From positions 7,750,001 through 7,814,000 of the forward strand of contig NZ_CP160453.1 in the NCBI RefSeq assembly GCF_040744945.1: 64,000 nt of DNA, in the 5' to 3' direction. Each line of letters begins with the position of its first letter. Position 1 is the first letter of the stretch. Positions 46,366 to 54,665 of the stretch are shown here, in pieces. The DNA comes from Saccharothrix sp. HUAS TT1 (lineage in GTDB: Bacteria; Actinomycetota; Actinomycetes; Mycobacteriales; Pseudonocardiaceae). A model generated the notes under the pieces. That model ran no database searches, was not told where the DNA came from, and was given only the letters and a program-made list of their open reading frames with translations. The position numbers were made by a program, and so were the translations under genes.

Positions 46366-46397
46366 GACCGAGCGGCTCGTGGGCGTGCCGCTCGGTC
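46366..46397. terminator. Bidirectional hairpin between convergent genes
   Basis: An 11-bp perfect stem (GACCGAGCGGC / GCCGCTCGGTC) with a 10-nt loop lies between the UvrA-like stop (46359) and the GH51 stop (46405). Confidence 0.7.
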
Positions 46398-46404
46398 CGG
46401 GGTG

Positions 46405-47910
46405 TCAGGAACGGCGGGCGAGCCGCACGGCGGTCCACGAGACGGGTGGCAGGACGGCGCGCAGCTCGCCGTCCACCACGTCGGCCTCCTGCGGCCTGGG
46501 CACGACGCGGTCCGGATCGGCCTCGGTGTTGGTCGCCGAGCCGTCCGGGTCGTGCACCACCCACGCCTCGGCCACCTCGACGTCGCCGAACGCGGCCAGG
46601 CCCACCCGCAGGTCGACCGGCTCCGACCGGTGCCGGTTGACCACGAACACCACCGTCGCGCCGGTCTCCGCGTCGTGCGTGGCGACCGCGTCGACCACCG
46701 GGACGGCGCCGAACTTCCCGGTCTCGTAGGTCGGCGAGGACGTCTCGACCCGCAGCACCTGCCCGCGCGCCAGCCGGGACGTCAGGGCGAACGGGTGGAA
46801 GGTCGTCTGCCGCCACGCCGCGCCGCCCGGCTCGCTGCGGATCGGCGCGATGACGTTCACCAGCTGCGCCTGGCAGGCCACCGCGACCCGGTCGCTGTGC
46901 CGCAGCAGCGAGATCAGCAGGTTGCCGACGACCACGGCGTCGGTGACGTCGTACTGGTCCTCGATGACCCGCGGCGCGACCTCCCACTCGGTGCGCGGCG
47001 ACGCCTGGAACCGCTTCATGTACCAGACGTTCCACTCGTCGAACGAGAGCGTGATCTTCTTGCTGCTCTTGAGCCGCGCGCCGACCGCGTCCGCGGTGGC
47101 CACCACGCTGTCGATGAAGTGGTCCATGTCCACGGCCGACGCCAGGAAGCTGTCCACGTCGCCGTCGACGACCTCGTAGTAGGCGTGCAGCGAGATGTGG
47201 TCGACCTCGTCGTAGGTCAGCTCCAGGACGGTGGACTCCCACTCGCCGAACGTCGGCATGGCCGAGCTGGAGCTGCCGCACGCGACCAGCTCCAGGTCCG
47301 GCTCCGCCTGCCGCAGCGCGCGTGCCGTCTCGGCGGCCAACCGGCCGTACTCGTGCGCGGTCTTGTGGCCGAGCTGCCACGGCCCGTCCAGCTCGTTGCC
47401 CAGGCACCACAGCTTCACCCCGTGCGGCGCCTCGGTCCCGTTGGCGCGGCGCAGGTCGGACAGGTGCGTGCCGCCCTCGTGGTTCAGGTACTCGTGCACG
47501 TCGAGCGCTTCGGCGACACCGCGGGTGCCGAGGTTCACCGCGTACATCACCTCGACGTCGGCCTTGCGCGCCCAGCGGGCGAACTCGTCCACGCCGACCT
47601 CGTTGGTCTCGATGCTGTGCCAGGCCAGCTCGCGGCGCACCGGGCGCTGCGCCGCCGGGCCGACGCCGTCCTCCCAGCGGTAGCCGGACACGAAGTTGCC
47701 GCCGGGGTAGCGGACCAGCTCGACCCCGAGCTCGCGGGTCAGCTCCAGCACGTCGCCGCGGAAGCCGTCCTCGTCGGCGGTCGGGTGGCCGGGTTCGTAG
47801 ATGCCGGTGTAGACGCAGCGGCCCATGTGCTCCACGAACGACCCGAAGAGGCGGCGGCGCACCGGCGCGATGACGTAGTCGGGACTGAGGACCAGGGAGG
47901 CGTTGAGCAC
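46405..47910 (-). CDS. GH51 alpha-L-arabinofuranosidase
   Basis: The 501-residue cytoplasmic enzyme has the GH51 signature set: GVELVRYPGGNFVSGYRWEDGVGP, the acid/base Glu in WCLGNELDGPWQ, and the nucleophile Glu in LSFDEWNVWY. The beta-sandwich follows. No signal peptide is present, so it cleaves imported arabino-oligosaccharides. AGGAG precedes GTG 47910. It starts 7 bp after the ABC permease stop, making it the last gene of a four-gene uptake and catabolism operon. Confidence 0.95.
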   Translation of the reverse strand: MLNASLVLSPDYVIAPVRRRLFGSFVEHMGRCVYTGIYEPGHPTADEDGFRGDVLELTRELGVELVRYPGGNFVSGYRWEDGVGPAAQRPVRRELAWHSIETNEVGVDEFARWARKADVEVMYAVNLGTRGVAEALDVHEYLNHEGGTHLSDLRRANGTEAPHGVKLWCLGNELDGPWQLGHKTAHEYGRLAAETARALRQAEPDLELVACGSSSSAMPTFGEWESTVLELTYDEVDHISLHAYYEVVDGDVDSFLASAVDMDHFIDSVVATADAVGARLKSSKKITLSFDEWNVWYMKRFQASPRTEWEVAPRVIEDQYDVTDAVVVGNLLISLLRHSDRVAVACQAQLVNVIAPIRSEPGGAAWRQTTFHPFALTSRLARGQVLRVETSSPTYETGKFGAVPVVDAVATHDAETGATVVFVVNRHRSEPVDLRVGLAAFGDVEVAEAWVVHDPDGSATNTEADPDRVVPRPQEADVVDGELRAVLPPVSWTAVRLARRS

Positions 47911-47917
47911 TGTTCTC

Positions 47918-48757
47918 CTATTTCAGGGCGCCTGCCGCCGCGCCGCTGCGCCAGAACCGCTGCAGCAGCACGAAGGCGACGATCAGGGGGACGATGGCCA
48001 GCAGCGAGCCGGTCACGACGAGGTTGAACAGCATCCGGGTCCCTGCCTCCTGCTGCGCGGTGTTGAACCAGGTGGTCAACCCCACGGTCAGCGGGTACAG
48101 CTCGGCGTCGCTGAGCATCACCAGCGGCAGGAAGTAGTTGTTCCACGTCGCGACCAGCGTGAACAGGAAGACGGTGACGATCGCCGGCCGCATCAGCGGG
48201 ACCGCGATCTGCCAGAAGATCCGCAGCTCGCCCGCGCGGTCGACGCGGGCGGCGTCGATCAGCTCCACCGGCACGCTCTCGGCCACGTACACGCGCACCA
48301 GGTACGCGCCGAACGGGCTGAGCAGCGAGGGGAGGATGACCGCCCACATCGTGTCGACCAGCTCCACCTCGGACAGGATCAGGTAGGTCGGCAGCACCAG
48401 CGCGGTGGCCGGCACCATGATCATGCCCAACAGCGCCGTCTCGAACAACCGCTTGCCGAAGAACTGGAACCGCGCGAGGCCGTACCCGGCGGCGGCGGCC
48501 AGCGCGGTCGCGCCCAGGGCGCTCAGGCCGGAGTACAGCGCCGTGTTGAGCAACCACCGGCCGTAGACGCCGTCGTCCTCCTGGAACAGCAGCCGGACGT
48601 TCTCCACCAGGTTGAACTCGGCGAACCACAGCGCCGGGCTGTCGAGCAGGTCGGGCTGGCTCTTGGTGGCCGCGATCACCACCCACAGCAGCGGCACCAG
48701 GAAGTACAGGACGCCCACACCCATCAGCAGGTGCGGCAGCCGGGTCTTCACCTCCAT
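47918..48757 (-). CDS. Sugar ABC transporter permease (MalG type)
   Basis: The 279-residue permease has six membrane helices and the EAA loop typical of the CUT1 family (LIDAARVDRAGELRIFWQIAVPLMRPAI). Its opening is LPHLLMGVGVLYFLVPLLWVV. AGGAGG lies 12 nt before ATG 48757. The gene is overlapped by the upstream permease by 10 bp. The operon lacks an ATPase gene, so a shared MsiK-like ATPase encoded elsewhere is expected, as for other actinomycete CUT1 systems. Confidence 0.93.
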   Translation of the reverse strand: MEVKTRLPHLLMGVGVLYFLVPLLWVVIAATKSQPDLLDSPALWFAEFNLVENVRLLFQEDDGVYGRWLLNTALYSGLSALGATALAAAAGYGLARFQFFGKRLFETALLGMIMVPATALVLPTYLILSEVELVDTMWAVILPSLLSPFGAYLVRVYVAESVPVELIDAARVDRAGELRIFWQIAVPLMRPAIVTVFLFTLVATWNNYFLPLVMLSDAELYPLTVGLTTWFNTAQQEAGTRMLFNLVVTGSLLAIVPLIVAFVLLQRFWRSGAAAGALK

Positions 48758-49674
48758 CTGCCCCTGCCCCTCCTGCGGTTGACGAACACGAACGCGTAAG
48801 CCGCCACGAACACCACGAAGCCGAGCGCGAAGGAGATCGCGGCGGAGTAGTGGAAGTCCGAGTAGGCGAACGCCTGGTTGTAGGCGTAGAGGTTCGGCGT
48901 GTACCCGGCCGAGACCTGCGGCGCGAACCGGGCCATGACCTGCGGCTCGGTGAAGAACTGCATGGTGCCGATGACGGTGAAGGTCGCGGCCAGCGAGATG
49001 GCCTGCTTGATCGCGGGCACCTTGACCCGCAGCGCGATCTGCACCGGCGTGGCGCCGTCGATCACCGCGGCCTCGTGCAGGTCGCGCGGCACGCCCTGCA
49101 GCGCCGAGTACAGGATGATCATGTTGTAGCCGGTCCACGCCCACGTGACGACGTTGCCCAGCGACACCAGCAGCAGCGAGGCGCCGAAGAAGTCGATCGG
49201 CTCGCCGCCCACCAGCGTCGGCAGGTCGGCGAACGGGCCGAACGTGCGGCTGTAGAGGAAGCCCCACATCAACGCGCCGACCACGGCCGGCACCGCGTAC
49301 GGCATGAACGCGATCAGCCGGAACGCCAGGGCGAACTTCGTCGTGACGGCGTCCAGCGCGAGCGCGCCCGCCAGCGCGATGCCCAGCATCACCGGGATCT
49401 GCACGAGCCCGAAGAGGACGACCCGCAGCAGGCCGTCGAGCAGCAGCGGGTCGGTGAACGCCCGCGCGTAGTTGTCCAGCCCGCTGAACCGGGTGCCGAG
49501 GGCCAGGCTCTTGCTGGACAGGCTCAGCCAGAACGCGTAACCCAGCGGCACCACCAGGAACGCGACCACGACGAGGAAGAACGGCAGGACGAACAGCGCG
49601 CCCGCCACCGGGTGCGCGGTGACCCGGCGGCCACCGCGCCGCCCCGCTGGAGACCTCTCGATCCGCGTCGTCAC
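48748..49674 (-). CDS. Sugar ABC transporter permease (MalF type)
   Basis: The 308-residue permease has six helices (ALFVLPFFLVVVAFLVVPLGYAFWL and others) and the CUT1 EAA loop DLHEAAVIDGATPVQIALRVKVP. Its GTG (49674) overlaps the stop of the binding-protein gene by 4 bp (GTGA), which fixes this start. It pairs with the MalG-type permease to form the channel. Confidence 0.92.
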   Translation of the reverse strand: MTTRIERSPAGRRGGRRVTAHPVAGALFVLPFFLVVVAFLVVPLGYAFWLSLSSKSLALGTRFSGLDNYARAFTDPLLLDGLLRVVLFGLVQIPVMLGIALAGALALDAVTTKFALAFRLIAFMPYAVPAVVGALMWGFLYSRTFGPFADLPTLVGGEPIDFFGASLLLVSLGNVVTWAWTGYNMIILYSALQGVPRDLHEAAVIDGATPVQIALRVKVPAIKQAISLAATFTVIGTMQFFTEPQVMARFAPQVSAGYTPNLYAYNQAFAYSDFHYSAAISFALGFVVFVAAYAFVFVNRRRGRGRWR

Positions 49675-50984
49675 GTGCCGACCTTGAAGCCCTGCTGCTC
49701 GGCGTACGCGACGACGTTCTCCTGCGTCTGCTCCAGCACCGTGCTCCACGGCCTGCTGCCCGACATCGCCTCGGCGCTGCGGTCGTTCAGCTCGCCGAAG
49801 ACGAAGTCCTGGAACGGCGTGTACTGGAACTCGCCCAGCTTCTCCGACACCGGCACGAAGATCTCGTTCACCTTCTGGCCGTTGAAGAACTCGTACGCCT
49901 TGCCGGTGAACGCCGGATCGGCCGCGACCTCCTTCACCAGCGGGTACAGGAAGGCCTTGTTCAGGCCGATGTCCCACGCCTGCTCCGAACTGCCGAACAG
50001 CTCGCGGGCGACCTTGGTGGCGGCCGCCGGGTTCTTGGCCTGCTTGGTCACGGTGAACGTCGAGCCGCCCCAGTCGCCCTGCTCGTCGGCGCCCGCGGTC
50101 CACTGCGGCATCGGCGCGACCGCCCACTTGCCCGCCGTGTTCTTCAGCGAGCCGGCGACGTAACCGGGCGTCCAGCCGGCGGCGGCCCACGTCCAGTACT
50201 TGCCCGAGTCCAGCGCGGCGGTGGCGTCGGCGGTGAAGAACGGGTCCTTGGCCATCAGGCCCCTGTCGACCAGGTCGCCGTAGAGGTCGAAGACCTTCTT
50301 GCACTCCGGCGCGGTCAGGTTGATCTTCACCTCGGTCTTGGCCTCGGCGTGCGAGTAGCCGTACGGCCGGCAGCCCGCCTGCCACATCAGGCCGTTGATC
50401 CAGCCGCCGTCGCTGCCGAAGCTCGCGATGTGCGCGGCCGGGTCGACCGCCTTGATCCGCGCCGCCGCGTCGGCGTACTCCGCCCACGTGGTCGGCACCG
50501 GGATGCCGTGCTGGTCGAAGAGGTCTTTGCGGTACATCAGGGCCATGGGACCGCCGTCGACCGGGATCGCGTAGACCTTGTCGCCGTCGGACGCCTGGCT
50601 CCACGCCCATTCGGCGTAGAGGCCCTTGTCCTCGTTGGCGCCGTGCTCGCCCATGTCGACCAGGGCGTCGAGGATGACGAACGTCGGGATCTGCTGGAAC
50701 TCCACCATCGCCACGTCCGGCGCGCCCTTGCCCGCGGTGAACGCGGTCTTGAGCTTGGCGTACTGGTCCGGGCCGGTGCCGACGTTGGTCCACTCGACCT
50801 GGACGTCGGTGTGGGAGGCGTTGAACGCCTCGACCACGCCCTTGAACTCGGGGTACCAGGCCCAGACGGACACCTTCACCGGTCCGCCGTCGTCGTCGGC
50901 CGCCCCGCCGCACGCGGCCACCGCCAGGAGACCGCCGGCGGCAAGCGCTTTCCCGAACTTCGTCAACCATGTCCTGCCGTGCAT
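49671..50984 (-). CDS. Extracellular sugar-binding lipoprotein (CUT1)
   Basis: The 437-residue protein has a lipobox (LLAVAAC) and the family-1 solute-binding-protein pattern: VSVWAWYPEFKGVVEAFNASHTDVQVEW (landmarks VWAWYPEF, VEAFNASHTD), a tyrosine/tryptophan-rich cleft (KVYAIPVDGGPMALMYRKDLF) and a C-terminal lobe (YEFFNGQKVNEIF). With GH51 in the same operon, the ligand is inferred to be arabinose-containing oligosaccharide. ATG 50984 lies after GAAAGG. It is the first gene of the operon and is controlled by the LacI-type operators upstream. Confidence 0.93.
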   Translation of the reverse strand: MHGRTWLTKFGKALAAGGLLAVAACGGAADDDGGPVKVSVWAWYPEFKGVVEAFNASHTDVQVEWTNVGTGPDQYAKLKTAFTAGKGAPDVAMVEFQQIPTFVILDALVDMGEHGANEDKGLYAEWAWSQASDGDKVYAIPVDGGPMALMYRKDLFDQHGIPVPTTWAEYADAAARIKAVDPAAHIASFGSDGGWINGLMWQAGCRPYGYSHAEAKTEVKINLTAPECKKVFDLYGDLVDRGLMAKDPFFTADATAALDSGKYWTWAAAGWTPGYVAGSLKNTAGKWAVAPMPQWTAGADEQGDWGGSTFTVTKQAKNPAAATKVARELFGSSEQAWDIGLNKAFLYPLVKEVAADPAFTGKAYEFFNGQKVNEIFVPVSEKLGEFQYTPFQDFVFGELNDRSAEAMSGSRPWSTVLEQTQENVVAYAEQQGFKVGT

Positions 50985-51164
50985 TGGGTGTGCCTTTCCG
51001 TCGCGGGACGTGTCCGGGCGTGCGGAATCGCCATCACGGTGCGTGAGCGAGACGTGCGGGGGCGTGCGGCGACCGGCGGGGCGCGATCCGGTGTCCCGCG
51101 GTCGGTCGGGCTGCTGCGCCAGGGTCGGCGGGTTCGGGGGTAGCTGTCGCCGTGGCACTGGGTC

Positions 51165-51178
51165 TTGCTGCGCTGCAA
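51165..51178. promoter_or_regulatory. LacI-type operator 1 (downstream of the SBP promoter)
   Basis: TTGCTGCGCTGCAA is a near-perfect palindrome (12 of 14 positions symmetric). On the minus strand it follows the -10 box and covers the probable transcription start. Confidence 0.65.
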
Positions 51179-51181
51179 AGC

Positions 51182-51210
51182 ACTATGAACGCCGTTTTGC
51201 CGCGCTGCAA
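51182..51210 (-). promoter_or_regulatory. Promoter of the arabinoside uptake operon
   Basis: On the minus strand TTGCAG (-35, plus 51205-51210) and CATAGT (-10, plus 51182-51187) are separated by 17 bp. Confidence 0.6.
51197..51210. promoter_or_regulatory. LacI-type operator 2 (over the -35 box)
   Basis: TTGCCGCGCTGCAA matches the same consensus (TTGC-GCGC-GCAA) and overlaps the -35. It is 32 bp from operator 1, about three helical turns, allowing cooperative binding. Confidence 0.65.
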
Positions 51211-51304
51211 GACCTCACTCGAACTTAATCCACCCGAAATTTGAGACCGTTGCGGATCATCGTCCGACCGGGTTGTCGCGGTTGGGGTCGCCGTGCACAC
51301 TCCT

Positions 51305-51318
51305 TCGCAGCGCTGTAG
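51305..51318. promoter_or_regulatory. LacI-type operator 3 (before lacI)
   Basis: TCGCAGCGCTGTAG has the core CAGCGCTG and matches the consensus at 11 of 14 positions. It lies 38 nt before the regulator's ATG, consistent with autoregulation. Confidence 0.5.
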
Positions 51319-51355
51319 CGGTGGGGCCGCCGCGCCGGTCCGACGGAGGAGAACG

Positions 51356-52384
51356 ATGCGCGACGCCACGCTGCGTGACGTAGCCGAGCTGGCGGGCGTG
51401 TCCGCGCGGACGGTCTCGAACGTCGTCAACGGGTACGCGCGGGTGACCGAGCGGACCCGGGCGAAGGTCGAGCGGGCGATCGCGGAACTCGGCTACCGGC
51501 CCAACGTCCTGGCCCGCAACCTGGCCAACGGCCGGTCCGGGCAGATCGCCGTGGTCGTGCCGTACCTGGACACGCCGTACTTCGCGGAGCTGCTGCAGGC
51601 GATCATCCCCAGGGCGCGGGAGCGCGGTTACAACGTGCTGATCGACCAGACCGACGGCGACCCGGCGCACGAGCGCGAGCTGATCCGGCGCGGCGCGCGG
51701 GCGCTGCTGTTCGACGGCATGATCTTCAGCCCGCTCGGGCTGGCGCAGGCGGACCTGGACGACGGCGACCCGGCGCTGCCGCTGGTCGTGCTCGGCGAAC
51801 GGGCGTCGAACGGCACGTTCGACCACGTCGGCATCGACGACGTGGCGGCGTCGCGCGAGGCGACCGCGCACCTGATCGGCCTGGGCAGGCGTCGCGTCGC
51901 GGCGATCGGCGACCAGCCGTACCCGACCGGTGAGGCGGCCCAGCTGCGCACGCTCGGCTACCGGCAGGCGCACGCCGAGGCGGGGGTGCCGGTGGACGAG
52001 TCGCTGATCATCCGCACGCCGCGGTTCAACCGGGCCGACGGCTCGGGCGCCATGCGGCTGCTGCTGGACCGGCCGGACCCGCCGGACGCCGTGTTCTGCT
52101 ACAGCGACCTGGTCGCGCTCGGCGCGCTGCACGAGGTGCTGGAGCGCGGGCTGCGGGTGCCGGAGGACGTCGCGCTCATCGGCTACGACGACATCGAGGA
52201 AGGCCGCTACTCCAACCCGACGATCAGCACCATCTCGCCGGACAAGGTGACCATAGCCGCCACCGCCGTGGACCGGCTGCTGGCCCGCATCGCCCACCCC
52301 ACGCCGCTGCCCGGCATCGAGGTCCGCGCCACCCACCGGCTGATCGCCCGCCAGAGCACTCTGGGCAACCACACCCGACCGTAG
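51356..52384 (+). CDS. LacI family regulator of the arabinoside operon
   Basis: The 342-residue regulator has the N-terminal LacI helix-turn-helix (TLRDVAELAGVSARTVSNVVNG, then VTERTRAKVERAIAELGYRPN, landmarks AGVSARTVSNVVN and AELGYRPN) and a periplasmic-binding-protein-like effector domain (IAVVVPYLDTPYF, LIGYDDIEEGRYSNPTISTI). It is divergent from the SBP-permease-GH51 operon. GGAGGAGAA precedes ATG 51356; an upstream in-frame ATG at 51293 would include the operator. It probably represses the operon until an arabinoside is present. Confidence 0.93.
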   Translation: MRDATLRDVAELAGVSARTVSNVVNGYARVTERTRAKVERAIAELGYRPNVLARNLANGRSGQIAVVVPYLDTPYFAELLQAIIPRARERGYNVLIDQTDGDPAHERELIRRGARALLFDGMIFSPLGLAQADLDDGDPALPLVVLGERASNGTFDHVGIDDVAASREATAHLIGLGRRRVAAIGDQPYPTGEAAQLRTLGYRQAHAEAGVPVDESLIIRTPRFNRADGSGAMRLLLDRPDPPDAVFCYSDLVALGALHEVLERGLRVPEDVALIGYDDIEEGRYSNPTISTISPDKVTIAATAVDRLLARIAHPTPLPGIEVRATHRLIARQSTLGNHTRP

Positions 52385-52395
52385 AACTCGGCGCT

Positions 52396-52433
52396 CCTGA
52401 ACGCAGGACTCTCGCGAGAGTCCTGCGTTCAGG
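52396..52433. terminator. 38-bp perfect palindrome, bidirectional terminator
   Basis: CCTGAACGCAGGACTCTCG is followed directly by its reverse complement with no loop. It sits between the lacI stop (52384) and the convergent gene, and contains that gene's stop codon. Confidence 0.75.
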
Positions 52434-52809
52434 GGTTGGTGCGGGTCGGGCGGGGGAGGAGCAGGTGCACGGCGAAGGCCGCCACGGTGGTGAGCACGAC
52501 CTGGTAGAGGATCGAGAGCCGCGGGTCGCTGCCGACGGTGAAGAGGGCGTCCAGGCCGGTCGTGGCGACGCCCGCCAGGCTGAGCATGCCGGTGACGTGC
52601 CAGCCGAAGAAGGCGGCCGTCCAGGCGACCAGCGGCCACCGGTTGCGGTCGGGGCGGCGGAGGATGAGGGACGTGGAGAACGCCGCGGCGGCGTTGAGGA
52701 CCACGCCGACGATCAGCAGTTCGGTCGGTCCGCCCGACAGCAGGGTGGCGAGCACCTGCGCGACGAGCAGCGCGATCACCGACCAGCACCCGACCCGAGT
52801 TTTGTCCAC
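52429..52809 (-). CDS. Small four-helix membrane protein
   Basis: The 126-residue protein has four hydrophobic helices (SVIALLVAQVLATLLSG, LLIVGVVLNAAAAFSTSLIL, VAWTAAFFGWHVTGMLSLAG, YQVVLTTVAAFAVHLLL) and short loops. I do not recognise the family. TAGCAT lies 7 nt before GTG 52809 in the region shared with the divergent glycosyltransferase gene. Its stop codon lies within the terminator palindrome. Confidence 0.7.
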   Translation of the reverse strand: MDKTRVGCWSVIALLVAQVLATLLSGGPTELLIVGVVLNAAAAFSTSLILRRPDRNRWPLVAWTAAFFGWHVTGMLSLAGVATTGLDALFTVGSDPRLSILYQVVLTTVAAFAVHLLLPRPTRTNP

Positions 52810-52882
52810 GGCCCGGATGCTAGGTCAAGCGGGCGGCGGCGGTCGGGCGGGTGGCGCCCGACCGGATTTGTACAGTGGCCCG

Positions 52883-54019
52883 ATGCGCGTGCTGTTCACC
52901 TTCGCCGGCGGGTTGGGGCACTTCCGGCCGCTGGTCCCCCTGGCCGAGGCGGTCGCCGCGGCCGGGCACACCGTGGCGGTCGCGGCGAACCCCGGTCGGC
53001 GGGCGGCGATCGAGGCGGCCGGGTTCACCGCGATCGGGGTCGGCGAGCGGCGCGACGGGCCCCCGGAACGCCGTCCGCTGCTGGCGCCCGACCCGGAACG
53101 GGAGGCGCACGACCTGCGCGAGGGCTTCGTCCGGCACGGCGCGGCCCGGGCGCTGCCGGACTACCTGGAGCTGTTCCAGCGGTGGCAGCCGGACGTGGTG
53201 GTCTGCGAGGAGGTCGACTTCGGCAGCGTGCTGGCCGCCGAGGAACTGGGCCTGCCGCACGCCAACGCGCAGGTGATCGCGTCCGGCTCGTTCGTGCGGC
53301 CGGAGGTGATCGGGGAGGCCGTCGCCGAGCTGCGCGCCGAGCGCGGCCTGCCGCCCGACCCCGACCTGGTGATGCTGCACCGGCACCTGCTGCTCTCGCC
53401 GTTCCCGCCGAGCTTCCGCGACCCCGCCTTCCCGCTGCCGGACACCGCGGTGCCCATCCGGCCGCCCGTGGGGCCGTCCGGCCGGTCCGACAGGCCGACC
53501 GTGTACTTCACCCTGGGCACGGTCTTCAACACGGAGTCCGGCGACCTGTTCTCCCGGGTCCTGGCCGGGCTGCGCGACCTGCCGGTCGACGTGGTCGCCA
53601 CGGTCGGCGAGCACGTCGACCCGGCCGAGTTCGGCCCGCAGCGGCCCGGTGTGCGCATCGCCCGCTTCCTGCCGCAGGCCGACGTCCTCCCCCGCTGCGA
53701 CCTGGTCGTCTCGCACGGCGGTTCGGGCAGCGTCATGGGCGCGCTGGGGCACGGCCTGCCCGCGGTGCTGCTGCCCATGGGCGCCGACCAGCCGCACAAC
53801 GCCGAGCAGTGCGCGCGCCTGGGCGTGGGCAAGGCGCTGCACCCGGTCACCGCCACCCCGCGGGACGTGCGGGACGCGGTCGCCGAGGTGCTGGCGGAGC
53901 CCGGTTACCGGCAGGCCGCCGAACGGGTGCGGCAGGAGATGCTGGAACTGCCCGAACCCGCGGCCGTGGTGCCGCTGCTGGAGCGGCTGGTCACCGGGTC
54001 CCACCGGTCGGCACGATGA
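52883..54019 (+). CDS. MGT-type (GT1) glycosyltransferase
   Basis: The 378-residue enzyme has the GT1 macrolide-glycosyltransferase pattern: N-terminal RVLFTFAGGLGHFRPLVPLAEAVAAAGH, and the nucleotide-sugar-binding motif near the C-terminus (RFLPQADVLPRCDLVVSHGGSGSVMGALGHGLPAVLLP, landmarks LPQADVLPRCD, SHGGSGSVMGALGHG). The HGG and PMGADQPHNAEQ blocks indicate UDP- or dTDP-sugar donors. It may glycosylate a natural product or inactivate an antibiotic. TACAGT lies 6 nt before ATG 52883. Its 3' end overlaps the convergent response regulator by 29 nt. Confidence 0.92.
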   Translation: MRVLFTFAGGLGHFRPLVPLAEAVAAAGHTVAVAANPGRRAAIEAAGFTAIGVGERRDGPPERRPLLAPDPEREAHDLREGFVRHGAARALPDYLELFQRWQPDVVVCEEVDFGSVLAAEELGLPHANAQVIASGSFVRPEVIGEAVAELRAERGLPPDPDLVMLHRHLLLSPFPPSFRDPAFPLPDTAVPIRPPVGPSGRSDRPTVYFTLGTVFNTESGDLFSRVLAGLRDLPVDVVATVGEHVDPAEFGPQRPGVRIARFLPQADVLPRCDLVVSHGGSGSVMGALGHGLPAVLLPMGADQPHNAEQCARLGVGKALHPVTATPRDVRDAVAEVLAEPGYRQAAERVRQEMLELPEPAAVVPLLERLVTGSHRSAR

Positions 54020-54665
54020 GGCCGGTCTCGTAGGCCACCACGACGGCCTGCGCCCGGCTGGACAGCCCCAGCTTGCCCATCAGCCGCTTGACGTGCGTCT
54101 TCACCGTCGCCTCGCTGAGCACGAGCCGCTGCGCGATCTGGCCGTTGGTCAGCCCGTTGCCGACCAGGCGCAGCACTTCGGTCTCCCGCGCGGTCAGGGC
54201 CTCCAGCTGCGGCGCGCCGACGGCGGTCGCCCGGTGGTGCTGGGCGTAGGTCTCGATCAGCCGGTGGGTGATGTGCGGCGCGACCAGGATGTCGCCCGCG
54301 GCGATGGTGCGGACCGCGGAGATGATCCGATCCGGCGGGGTGTCCTTGACCAGGAACCCGGACGCGCCCTCCCCCAACGCCGTGTAGACGTACTCGGGCA
54401 GGTCGAACGTGGTCAGCACGATCACCCGCGGCGGGTCCTCGCGGTGCTCGGCCAGGATGCGGCGGGTCGCGCCGATGCCGTCCAGCACGGGCATCCGGAT
54501 GTCCATCAGGATCACGTCGGGCGAGGTCCGGGCCGCCGCGGCGACGGCCTGCTCGCCATCGGCGGCCTCACCGACGACGTCGAACCCGGGCGCGGCGGTG
54601 AACAGGGCGACCAGGCCCGCGCGGATCAGCGCCTGGTCGTCGGCGACGAGCACGCGGATGGTCAC
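53991..54665 (-). CDS. NarL/LuxR-type response regulator
   Basis: The 224-residue protein has a receiver domain (VLVADDQALIR, phospho-Asp in DVILMDIRMP, VIVLTTFD, FLVKDTPP) and LuxR helix-turn-helix (LTARETEVLRLVGNGLTNGQIAQRL). It is paired with the kinase encoded upstream (4-bp overlap). Its distal end overlaps the glycosyltransferase gene. Confidence 0.93.
   Translation of the reverse strand: MTIRVLVADDQALIRAGLVALFTAAPGFDVVGEAADGEQAVAAAARTSPDVILMDIRMPVLDGIGATRRILAEHREDPPRVIVLTTFDLPEYVYTALGEGASGFLVKDTPPDRIISAVRTIAAGDILVAPHITHRLIETYAQHHRATAVGAPQLEALTARETEVLRLVGNGLTNGQIAQRLVLSEATVKTHVKRLMGKLGLSSRAQAVVVAYETGLIVPTGGTR

Noticed and set aside
52883..54019. Glycosyltransferase considered as part of an antibiotic biosynthetic cluster
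   Set aside because: No polyketide, peptide or sugar-biosynthesis genes are adjacent; the neighbours are two-component systems and hydrolases.
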